From Rhodocollybia butyracea (taxonomy: Eukaryota; Basidiomycota; Agaricomycetes; Agaricales; Omphalotaceae), in contig JADNRY010000062.1 in assembly GCA_015501585.1 (NCBI GenBank), positions 124,001 to 188,000 of the forward strand: a DNA stretch of 64,000 nucleotides, written 5' to 3'. A program made the position numbers and the translations under genes. Below are positions 23,201 to 31,169 of the stretch, one piece after another; the stretch's first letter is position 1, and each line of letters begins with the position of its first letter. Under the pieces are notes generated by a model that saw only the letters and a list, made by a program, of their open reading frames with translations, made no database searches and was not told the origin of the DNA.

Positions 23201-23854
23201 GTAGATGGAGGGTACATGCCATCCATGGTTCGCGAATACCCGAGCGATGCAAAAGTCTCGCCGGGTGTACGCGAATTCGCAGATCGTGCCCTGCAGCACC
23301 TCTCTGATGCCCACGATAGTCTTATCGAGGCAAGGGTAAAACAAACCTTCCATGCTAATAAGCACAGAAGGGATGAACCCGAAATTAAACTAAATGATTT
23401 AGTTTACTTATCGACAAAAAACTTAAATTTGCTGAGGGGGAGGGCTACCAAGCTCTTACCAAAATTCTTAGGACCGTACTCCGTCGTCGAGGTACACCCA
23501 GATTCGTCTAACTACCGAATCGGATTGCCAACAGAGTTGGCAAAGCGTGGAATACACAATAACTTCCACGCGTCGCTAATATGCAAGCATCATCCTAACA
23601 ATGATGCATTATTCCCTATGCGCTCTGTAGCAGAGCCATACGATTTCGGCGAACCATCCACAGTGGAATGGTTAGTCGATGAAATAATCGGACATCATTG
23701 GGATGGCCGAAAAATACTATTCCATATTAAATGGAATCTTGGTGATACCACCACAGAACCGTACACAACGTGTAAGGAACTAGTCGCTCTAGATAGATAT
23801 CTAGAACTTCAAGGCATCGACGACTGGCGACGACTTCCACGGACGACCGGTTAG
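20207..23854 (+). CDS. pol: Gypsy pol: reverse transcriptase, RNase H, integrase, chromodomain
   Basis: About 1,200 codons open in the same frame as gag and protease, following the TGA at 20204. The first ATG in this stretch is near 20258, but it was probably once internal to the polyprotein. RT motifs include TIIDYRQRN, KIDLSDAYEQI and YLDDIFVFSD. RNase H has WVICDASVSGVG, FEIETLA and VTDHKALEF. The integrase has an HHCC zinc-binding part (HEVIGH...CKSCETCQQ) and its DDE residues in GMDFIG, VSDRDSKF and ITERVN. The C-terminus carries a chromodomain-like unit (VEWLVDEIIGHHWDGRKI, FHIKWN), which in chromoviruses guides integration to particular chromatin. The enzymatic residues look intact, so the polymerase half could be translatable if the upstream stops were bypassed. 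Confidence 0.92.
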   Translation, partial: LAAVSTSKKSKNNEISIVEIETIVDEEHLRSELQRSARSFPHHFPVILEKYDENDSSQTPKTTMLSAEDLDNYVEVLQEISREMFPESVRKQVKLRAQREKEKDNSPESKPESGDEEFKAVQEDSPIDFSSLQKQGPFTDDQIPMIHAMIIDEYKDVLGGVPEVLPPLREINHRIKLIDEQRRYNYYMPRCPDHLKTQLTDKIGKYTRSNWWIQQPALQAAPMLCIPKKNGTLRTIIDYRQRNDNTVKDVTPFPDQDNIRTDVAKHKYQSKIDLSDAYEQIRTEAGDVWKTAFACIFGTFVSNVMMMGDCNAPATFQQMMTFIFRDAIGRYVHAYLDDIFVFSDTLEEHVKHIRDVLDRLRKHHFFLRAAKCELFSATVDCLGHSIDDKGIHADTNKMDRIREWRTPRTFNDVQRFLGLVQYIAPYMPDVAQYTGPLSIMTRNNVPFVWMPVHETCFQHIKRLATKAPILKPINTNKDEPIWVICDASVSGVGCMYGQGPTWQQCRPAGFMSRKFTAAQHNYRVFEIETLAILEALLKWEDKLLGYRIHVVTDHKALEFFLTQRKLSSRQAQWMEYLSRFDFDIRYIKGITNKVADALSRYYESDAIHEYHEPHEYVNADIRIDKNLDDLPQGRVEELAKEHLANIELRRSSRLRGKQTAQHPIVEPVERRDEEAAEMQANAEIQVPKVPVILPNEEDINVFQSRPRGVEPLTILPERDEFIEEVKRLYTDDPLFCKVLSKPEHHKPFSVENGLIYTKNRGGEIVLCIPSGRAANGKSLRGIIAEQAHEVIGHFGGQRTADYVRRWYWWPRVNGNIEEFCKSCETCQQIKTSNRKPIGLLHSLPIPTKPWESIGMDFIGPFPESQGYDYLWVVICRMTSRVHLIPVKTTITASQLSWIFVKEIVKLHGLPKSIVSDRDSKFTSQWWREVHHLLGAKLLMSTSFHPQTDGITERVNRSIGQILRSMVEADQKDWVEKCPMMEFALNSSVNESTGYAPFEVDGGYMPSMVREYPSDAKVSPGVREFADRALQHLSDAHDSLIEARVKQTFHANKHRRDEPEIKLNDLVYLSTKNLNLLRGRATKLLPKFLGPYSVVEVHPDSSNYRIGLPTELAKRGIHNNFHASLICKHHPNNDALFPMRSVAEPYDFGEPSTVEWLVDEIIGHHWDGRKILFHIKWNLGDTTTEPYTTCKELVALDRYLELQGIDDWRRLPRTTG

Positions 23855-24053
23855 GTCTCCATTCCAATCAAAATATTCTATATAATAGAATCACACAGAA
23901 GCAACGGCATCTGCTTCTTTTAGTAAAAGATTGCCCCGACAATCACATTTGGTGGCTGTACCTTATGTACAACCACGATTGGGCAACGCCTCATGTCGTG
24001 CCTATAAAAAGGGAAAGAAAAATTTATCTTTCCCAACTTACTCTTTCACCATC
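23855..24053 (+). promoter_or_regulatory. pol-ORF3 spacer with a TATA-like box
   Basis: 200 bp between the pol stop and the next ATG. cctataaaaagg at 24001-24012 is a good TATA match about 45-55 bases before the ATG at 24054. A separate promoter for the downstream ORFs is possible; nothing else supports it. Confidence 0.35.
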
Positions 24054-25030
24054 ATGGAGAAAGACACGCCGTCGAAAGACAACGAAACACCGTTGCTGCC
24101 TTGGCAGCAACAACAACAAAACGATGGCGCTGGGCAACCAGCGCTATCTCCATCCTCTATACTGGCTCAACTGAGCAATCAGTTGATACCTAATCAACGA
24201 ACGGTTGGCGCGTCGACAAACCCGCCAGCACAACTTGTGTTCGGCACAGTGAACACATATCCTGCTGAACCAGCGGGATTACAACAAGCCAGTAACATGG
24301 CAGGTACGGGGTCATCATCGATGGCCTTCAACCAGGTATCCAACAACGTTGGACACCAATTATCGTGGACATTCCACCCTAATAAGGGTGTCGTCTTCAC
24401 GAGATTTCGAACATGGGGATTTGTCCTCATTGCCAAAACTTCCTCCAGCATTCGACGGAGGCATTCGTTATGGCGGACCCTAGTTGGACCGCCGCTGGTA
24501 ATGCTCAAGAGGAGTACTACCGGCAACACCATTGACACAACGTGTCGAACAACGAAAACGAATCAGCGGTGCAGCTGGCTATCCAGCTTGGCACCGCTAG
24601 CCGTGACTTATCGTCTCTTACGAGACGGTATACTGATCTACAGCGCGACTACAATGACGCAGTGCGCGAAATTCGCAGCCTCCAAGAGAGGTGCGACAGA
24701 TACTCAGATGAGTTGGAAGGATACCAACGGTATTCATCCACCAGACATGGTCATGGATCTCCTCGTTATGAGGAGGAAAGCCAGTCTGGGAAACGACGAA
24801 GGGTAGAAGCTCCGGCTTCAACCGTATTATCGTCTAACGACGACTCAGTGTCATTCGACATTGATAGTAGCGCAGGTCCAATGGACCTGGACCCATCAAC
24901 GACAGGAGCACCTGCTCTGTTGTCTTCCTACGCAGGAGCGGTACTTAGTACCAATCCTGCTTCGTCTTCTACCATTCCTCCTGAAACTCAGGAGGACGCT
25001 CCGGCAGTACTGCCAGCACTCCCTCATTGA
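24054..25030 (+). pseudogene. extra Gypsy ORF3a, unknown product, frameshifted
   Basis: The start at 24054 begins a Gln/Pro-rich stretch (MEKDTPSKDNETPLLPWQQQQQ). Coding character moves to another frame near 24400, where it reads MGICPHCQNFLQHSTEAF. A TGA at 24536-24538 follows, then a strongly predicted coiled coil (SSLTRRYTDLQRDYNDAVRE, RSLQERCDRYSDELEGYQ), a basic GKRRRVE stretch and a Ser/Pro-rich tail ending at 25030. One frameshift and one TGA would therefore have to be repaired for a single protein. The CPHC motif could be half of a zinc-binding site. I do not recognise the family. Standard Ty3/Gypsy elements lack such a gene. Confidence 0.55.
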
Positions 25031-25037
25031 AGGAGTG

Positions 25038-26363
25038 ATGGTGGCTACTTTGCCACCGATGGCTGGATTCGCTACGGCGAAGATGCCAATCTCGTCGAAG
25101 TCAATGACAATTGACGACTTCCCATTTCTTAACAAGGCTACCCTCGCTAGAGCAGAAAATCTTATATTCCCAGCTAACAGCCGAGAAGTCATCTGGTATC
25201 TTAGGATACTTCGCAAACCCACGTTTGCGAGTAGACATGGCTACAACACCTCACGGCGTTGGACCCTATACCGGGTCTTAGACCAGGAAGTCCGATCCCT
25301 CCGAAGAGGAGATCTAACTCACATAAGTGAGTTACAACGAACTCTGCTCGTCAACTGGTTTGAACCAGTTTTCGTATCGATTGCCCGAACTGCTAAGCAG
25401 GACAAGGCTGCGGGCATCACTGCTGGCACTCTGGATGGAGAAAACTCCGTCCAAAAGAAGAAAAAAGGGAAAGGCCGTATGAAGCCCGCCCCTGTAGGCT
25501 GGTCCAGCAGTACTGCTGCCGGACCCTCATCCATTCAAATGGCTCCTGCGGGCACTGCACCGCGAGCCGAACTCTCACCGCTGTCCCGACATGGTACGGC
25601 CGATGCCTGGGCGGCATATCTTGTCACCCCACAAGGGTTGACCGTGCGCCCTTCGGGCATCGTGTACCGTGAAGACGGTGCAGTAAGCGAGCGCTCCATT
25701 CGTGGACGCCAGCTGATCAACCCCAGGCGGCCTGATCCGCCTTCTGGAACCCCTCTGGACGTATCGTCCAGATATTTGCTGTTGGCGTCGGAGGTTATCC
25801 TCCGTCACCATTATTATCGCCATTTAGTGGCTACGGGGCAAATTACAATCGCCTCGCCTCCTCCGCCGCGAACATCGTTCGCTAATTACCTCAATGGCAC
25901 CATTGAGGATGTTGCCCGATTCTTTGCTGAGCAAGGAATCTCTGTTGCGGATCTCGAAGATTCCGCGTTGTATGCAGCCACCTGGCTGCAAACATTCAAT
26001 CCGCGTAATGCGGAAGCAGCATTAGCTGCTTCAATACTCAGGGGACGTATGCCCCCTCATCTTCGTCTCCCTGCAGGGATCAATGATCACTATCGTACCC
26101 TTACGGGTACAATAGACAATCGTCCGCCGGCCATCACTGATGTCCAGCTTACTCCAACGGTGGTGCCTACGGCACCGCAAGTATTCAACCCGCCGCCTGT
26201 GCCTGTGCCACAGGCTTCATCTATTGCATCGACTTTGTCGATGACAAACAACACCGCTGCTGGAGCCACTGCCCCAGCTCATTCTTCATCTGGACCTGCT
26301 CCCGCAGGACCGTCTTCATCATCTGGAGATACGTCTCCCCAGATGGATGAATCTGATGGATAA
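25038..26363 (+). CDS. extra Gypsy ORF3b, unknown product
   Basis: The ATG at 25038 lies 7 bases after the TGA of ORF3a (TGA-aggagtg-ATG) in a different frame, and gives 441 codons. The N-terminal part has a compact, charged, possibly folded segment (MTIDDFPFLNKATLARAENL, FPANSREVIWYLRILRK, LQRTLLVNWFEP). A Lys-rich run (KKKKGKGRMK), a middle segment with long helices (LDVSSRYLLLASEVILRHHY, YLNGTIEDVARFFAEQGISV) and a Pro/Thr/Ser-rich tail follow. No motif identifies it. It may once have been fused to ORF3a through a frameshift, or be a separate gene. Its retention next to the polypurine tract in a recently inserted element suggests it matters to the element. Confidence 0.6.
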   Translation: MVATLPPMAGFATAKMPISSKSMTIDDFPFLNKATLARAENLIFPANSREVIWYLRILRKPTFASRHGYNTSRRWTLYRVLDQEVRSLRRGDLTHISELQRTLLVNWFEPVFVSIARTAKQDKAAGITAGTLDGENSVQKKKKGKGRMKPAPVGWSSSTAAGPSSIQMAPAGTAPRAELSPLSRHGTADAWAAYLVTPQGLTVRPSGIVYREDGAVSERSIRGRQLINPRRPDPPSGTPLDVSSRYLLLASEVILRHHYYRHLVATGQITIASPPPPRTSFANYLNGTIEDVARFFAEQGISVADLEDSALYAATWLQTFNPRNAEAALAASILRGRMPPHLRLPAGINDHYRTLTGTIDNRPPAITDVQLTPTVVPTAPQVFNPPPVPVPQASSIASTLSMTNNTAAGATAPAHSSSGPAPAGPSSSSGDTSPQMDESDG

Positions 26364-26436
26364 TCCCCCCAGTAATACGTCTTATTGGGGATTTATCCCA
26401 TCATATCGTTCGATTAGTACCCTAGGTACTAATCTA

Positions 26437-26447
26437 GTGGGGGAGGG
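26437..26447 (+). other. polypurine tract of the Gypsy element
   Basis: gtgggggaggg directly abuts the first base of the 3' LTR, the expected position and composition for the plus-strand primer. Confidence 0.85.
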
Positions 26448-26703
26448 TGTAACGCCTCCTCCCCATCTTGCCTGATTCCCTTCCGGCCGCGCCTTATGGC
26501 GCGGCCTTAACTTTTGTCGCATCGCGACTCTTATCTTATCTTATCTTACGATTAGATATCATTTCTATTCTATTCATTTCGATTACTATAACTAGTCGAA
26601 TTACATAAATTACTGTAGTTCTTCTACACTACGAGTACACAATCGCATAGCCTTTGTCGTGCTCTTTCGTGTGAACGTAAGACTCTCGCCTAAGGGCGTT
26701 ATA
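26448..26703 (+). repeat. 3' LTR of the Gypsy element
   Basis: 256 bp, identical to the 5' LTR, followed directly by the duplicated target TTCTG at 26704-26708. Confidence 0.95.
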
Positions 26704-26708
26704 TTCTG
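26704..26708. repeat. target site duplication TTCTG (right)
   Basis: Matches 12417-12421; see the left copy. Confidence 0.95.
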
Positions 26709-27636
26709 ATGCTTTTCACTCAGTGGAAATTTTACGGAGGAGGCAGTAAAGAAGACACGCACAAGTATGAATAATATATCGGCCGCTCGCTGAAAAAATT
26801 CTGATTCCGTTCAGAGTACCCTGAATGGATGTGCATTATTGTGAAGACCAATCTTCGGTATGACCCTCTTTTCCAGGGTGATAAAGGTCGTGATTGGTTT
26901 CACAATACTACTAAGGTCAAGACCGTACGTTGTTCCTATTTATTCAGACAGTACCCACCTCATCTTCCTTAGATTAAAGGGTGGTATAGTTATGACGTTT
27001 ATACTGGTGTGTACCGCGTACTTTGAGAATCTACAGGGTTTCAGACCTCTATCAAACATAGCTCGTGCTGGGGTCTTTGTGAACTATGGCGATGGCGGAT
27101 GGGAGAATGTGAGTGCCTCAAGGTTTCGACTTAATCATTTGGGTCTCATCTCCAAAAGTGGGCGTACGCGCCTAAGGAAGACCCTAAGCTTGTAGTTTCA
27201 GGATGGGAAAAACACACGCTCCAGTAGTGAGTCGGATTACCTTCTTGTAGTGTGGGTACTGACTGGTCAACTTGCCTTTGACAGTACAGGAGGCGCCACC
27301 CAAAATCATCCCCAGCCTGGACAATGTGAACTACTTAGTATTGAAGACAAAGTTACTAAACACTTGATCCTGATCGTCAAGGACGGTGCTGGAGCTACCA
27401 TCGGTTTTACTACAAACGCTGATCCAACAAGTAAAGCCGGGGTTCAATTTCACAGCCAGTTAGGTGTGGTTTCAATCAGCGCGACTCGGAACAAAAAGAA
27501 AACAGACAAACTTACTTTCCATGCACCTGGGGACACTTGGACTACTGACCGTTGCACTCAAGGAACTCATAAGGGCTCATTGAGACGACTGAGCTGTAAA
27601 TTCACGTGCACTAAGTCTTCCCCTCCCTATCATTAG
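26709..27636 (+). pseudogene. 3' part of the copy-2 secreted-protein gene
   Basis: Continues the gene split at 12421. Exon by exon it matches 8757-9707: the block FQGDKGRDWFHNTT, the ARAGVFVNYGDGGWEN exon, and the final exon with GFTTNADPTSKAGVQ and a Cys-containing tail ending at 27636. The exons and splice sites here are still open, and substitutions against copy 1 are largely conservative. This helped define the exon structure of the intact gene and implies the protein was under selection for some time after duplication. Confidence 0.8.
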
Positions 27637-27831
27637 GGGGAGAACTTATAAGTGCAGACGTTCAAATAGGCTGTTGGAGGTAGGTAAGTCGACCTTCGTG
27701 ACCGGTGTAAAGAAAGTATCGCGACTTTAAACTGTGTACAGAGAGATCGGTTTATTGGCCAGATTGGCATTTCAATAGTACTGGTGTCCTATTCTATTCG
27801 ATCACACTATCCCTACGAACTTCGTTCTTTC

Positions 27832-28618
27832 CTAGCGTAGCGTCCTTAATTCGGTATAATAATCCTCAATCCCGTTCAACTGACCTTGCGCCAAAGACAA
27901 GTCGAATGAAACTCTGACAACTGGTAACAACGATTCTGCCTCCCGAACTTTCCTTTCCGTTAGACCTAGTTTCCGTATAATCCCTTCTTCTTCTGCCTCC
28001 AAGTCCGTAAACTCCAAACAAGCAAATAGCGGTGAAAGCTCCCTACCCTTAGTCCCTTCTATTCTCCAATGATTCCATTGCTCTCTCTCTGTGCGACAGC
28101 GCTGCTGTATATAATCAAGCAAATCTGGGTCTTCGACTGCATACTGAGGCGCACCCCAAACTTTGACATGAGCGCACTTGGCGTATGCGACGTGTACCCC
28201 ATTTATAGCGCAGTTGCTCCATGGGAATGGTTCACTGCAAGAGGGAGAAATTTCGACTGGGTCAGGAGATATGAGATAGTCCTGGGATTCAGAAATATTC
28301 TTTTTCTCCTCAGGCTCGTCAGACTCTGATGAGGATTCCTCTGATAGAGTGGCATCCTTGTTTGGTTGGGGGCGTTGATAGACAAAGTAGAATGGGTAAG
28401 TGTTGTTGAGGATGCGCTAAGTGTAGTAAACCGAGCTCAGAAGCAACCTAATCAGAACAACGGTAGCGACGAACCTTCCCGACGTACGCAACATATTTTT
28501 TGGTCTGAACAGTTTTACGCATTCTCAAAGGCCATGTAGGGTCATAATTCCTCCCAACAGTCGCATCTGGATCTAAAGAAAGGACGACGAAAGCACCGTG
28601 CATTGGAAGAGAGTTCAT
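27832..28618 (-). CDS. unrecognised conserved gene, intact copy
   Basis: Two exons, 28475-28618 and 27832-28416 (58-nt intron), encode 242 residues. The start is the first ATG in frame with the conserved body. The N-terminal ~60 residues (LDPDATVGRNYDPTWPLRM, then VAYVGKRILNNTYPFYFVYQ) lead into an acidic Ser/Glu linker (LSEESSSESDEPEEKK). A C-terminal region follows (HVAYAKCAHVKVWGAPQYAV, LDYIQQRCR, REAESLLPVVRVSFD). There is no signal peptide or membrane segment. I do not recognise the family. Its truncated sibling lies at 9908-10489. It is convergent with the secreted-protein gene in both duplicates, so the pair was probably duplicated together. Confidence 0.65.
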
Positions 28619-29307
28619 CTTTGCTAGTAAGAGGCCAATGCGAGCGGAGTCCAGTGCAAGTGGGGGGGCTGCGGCTTTTTGTAGTAGGGCTGAAATGGGG
28701 CGATTTCGAGCCCATGCTAGGGTTTATATATCAAACAAAGGCGGTCCTTTAAAGGGAGTCACAGCTCATGCACTTGATAGGAGGTAAGATGGAGATTTCA
28801 CCGATAAGGAAATAAAACGAGTCGTATTGTTCTTTAGTTGGACCCACAATCAGTGACAGAATTGCATATATCAGTGGCAACACGAGGAAGTTCAGAACGA
28901 CTACGGCGGACCCATACAGACCCATACATTTGGCAAACGTGTCAAACTCCTCAACACCAGCACAAGTAGCTGAAGAAAATCAACAACCTTTCGAACTTTC
29001 TTCCCCAAGTCCATAAGAGTTTGCCTCTCACCTAACAGTCACCGGCGAAACGCGTCCTTCAATATATGCCAAAAGCGGCAATCCCAAACAAACAGATAAA
29101 AAGAACAGTACAACAATGAACGTGCATTAATGGGTCATAAGCAGTACATGCGACATCACAAAAAAGTCTGGATCGGAATCTTTGATAAACACAACAACTG
29201 GGTATCGAACAAGAAAAATCAAAAACAACAAGCGAGTCCGAGCGTCAAACAATACGTAAAAAGGTTCAGATACCAACAGATATAGCAAGCAAATGAGCGG
29301 GCCATAC
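28619..29307. other. intergenic region, no supported gene
   Basis: Lies between the start of the gene at 28618 and the 3' end of the GPI-protein gene. It contains the presumed promoter of the former (atatatcaaac near 28725) and some A-rich stretches near 29090-29230, likely 3' untranslated. Nothing else seen. Confidence 0.45.
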
Positions 29308-30675
29308 TTAGGCAAGCATGAAAACGGCAACAATGATTCCGACGAATCCAGAGACAAAAGAAGCGTGCAGAGTAGTGCCAGCGGAAGTCGGGGAAGTTCC
29401 AGCGCCTGATTGGGTGTTGGACGCTGCTGCTCCTGAACCCGCACTCCCTGCACTACCTGTAGCGGTAGCTGAAGGGGCAGTAGTAGTAACGCCAACACTA
29501 GCAAGGTCAGTGAACAACGACGCGGAAGTGTATGTCACGCAGTTGCTGGATGCTGCAGGAGTAGGGGTATAAGGGATGACGCCAAGGGGGACGGTTTCTT
29601 CGGAGGGTTGGGTCCAAGTGGTGGTGATACCGTCACTGACATACTAGAGGAGAAATTGTTCAATCGGTTGATCAGAGGGAGAGCACAACGACTTACCTGG
29701 CCAATTGGAGTCATGTCAGCTCCCTGGCAAACCTGGAAGGTACCATTGGGGGCATTGTTCGGGGCGTTGTATGAACACCCGACACGATCATAGATATGTT
29801 GGCAAAGAGCCACCGAATTAGGTTGAGTATCATCACAGGCCTTTGCACAGAATTGACCGCTGCCTATGAAACTGCGCAGACAAAAGTGAGGACCGGTGTT
29901 AATCCAACTAAAACAAGGACGTTACATATTCCAGAGGTTTACTTGCTGGAAGGTGGAGTTATCGCCGCCATTGGAAGGGAATCCATTAGAGTACATCAGG
30001 CCACCAATGGGATTACCACGCTGTGGAGACGTAGACTCAATAGGTAGACTCAATATACCGGTGATACGGTCTACTCACCCCGTCTTGTCCTCCAGGGTCC
30101 AGCTCCCCTCCTTCATCACCAGTCATGACGTTGATCTTAGACTGGTCAAGGAAGCCCACGATCTCGATGTACCCAGGACTTTGCACGACTTGAACACCTT
30201 GCAACGTGCCTTCGGGCATTAAACGCGTGCCGTGTCCTTTCTTTGTACACCAGGCAACCTCTACACCCTCACTGTCGCCTATGGTTTGGTTCGGTGTGGG
30301 TGGAGCAAACAGACAGAAATCTATAGCCATTCACAATCAGTCCTACACATACACATACGGAACTAGATACAGAAAGCAACAGACCATCGATGTGGTTCAT
30401 GAAACCAGTTTGACACATGGAATCCTGATTTTCTGTAGTCGAATTGCAGATATTATACCCAGACTGTGGACCACGACCACCAGTGTTAGTATCTGCTTGT
30501 TCAGGCTAGAGACGAAATGTTAGACACAGAAAGTAAACTGCTTTTATGGTAAAAAACAAACTATAGCGGTGAACGGAAAGTGCATGTCCACCAGAGGATC
30601 AGAAACAAAAGACTGGGCAGAGACATGGGACACTGCAGCCGCCAGGAAAAGGGAGGAGCAAGCAAAATTTCGCAT
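29308..30675 (-). CDS. macrofage activating glycoprotein-like GPI-anchored protein, copy 1
   Basis: Six exons: 30562-30675, 30385-30505, 30079-30320, 29926-30020, 29697-29871 and 29308-29643, giving 360 residues. A signal peptide (LFLAAAVSHVSAQ) is followed by a Cys-rich globular region (YNICNSTTENQDSMCQTG, FCLFAPPTPN, VEVAWCTKKGHGTR, FCAKACDDTQP, CQHIYDRVGC) and a Thr/Ser/Gly-rich stalk. The C-terminal hydrophobic tail (VSGFVGIIVAVFMLA) fits a GPI-anchor signal. This matches the basidiomycete macrofage activating glycoprotein family, a surface protein known by name from Cryptococcus with unclear biochemical role. It lies in tandem with a close paralog downstream in the window with the same exon lengths. 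Confidence 0.8.
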
Positions 30676-31169
30676 GTTGAAGATGATGGTTTGAAACAAA
30701 GACTAAACCGGGATGTATTTTCGCATGTCCGAAATGACAGTGAGTCGTGGGGACGGTCACGCAACACCGCGGTTGTAGCGCTTATAATTAGAGTTCGGCG
30801 CTATAGTCTCAAGTCAAAATATACGATGAAGAAATGCTTCAAACTTGTTTACTTATCGGTCGAAAACCAGGTCAAAGCGTCATATCGCAATATACAAATT
30901 AACTCAAAATCTTTTCCATATTCCTCAGGGTGATCGACGCAGGTTACTTACTCATTGGTGTCACGACTAGGATTTCTGCCAAGATAAAAATTGCAAACTA
31001 CTTATAGTTCGAGTGATAAAAATATCCTACGACTAATGTAGCTATTAAAAGAAAACAGTCCAGTGTTGATGATTATCCATGAAAAGTAGTCAAGAGTTCG
31101 TAAAATAAATCGCCACGGGAATGCTTCTTCTGAATCCAAACTCGATACATACTCCAACGTAAAGGGCAT
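30676..31169. other. promoter region between the tandem GPI-protein genes
   Basis: Upstream region of copy 1 and 3' region of copy 2, both on the minus strand. No gene or repeat seen. Confidence 0.45.

Larger units (their letters stand above)
12422..26703 (+). mobile_element. Ty3/Gypsy chromovirus retrotransposon with nested palindromic insertion
   Basis: A 14,282-bp element with identical 256-bp LTRs (12422-12677 and 26448-26703), TG...TA-type ends (TGTAAC/GTTATA) and a TTCTG target duplication. Internal order is gag with a zinc knuckle, protease, reverse transcriptase, RNase H, integrase and chromodomain, all in one reading frame, followed by extra ORFs. RT before integrase plus a C-terminal chromodomain identifies a Ty3/Gypsy chromovirus. 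A 3,343-bp palindrome splits gag from protease. At least two in-frame TGA codons interrupt gag-pol, so this copy cannot make the full polyprotein. Perfect LTR identity indicates recent insertion. No classical tRNA-primer binding site is visible after the left LTR. Confidence 0.95.
10908..28398. repeat. segmental duplication, copy 2 (interrupted by the retrotransposon)
   Basis: The segment consists of 10908-12421 plus 26709-28398, separated by the Gypsy element and its duplicated target site. It aligns to 6946-10488. Differences from copy 1 include the telomere-like insert, a frameshift in the secreted-protein gene and many substitutions. The minus-strand gene is intact here. Confidence 0.85.
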
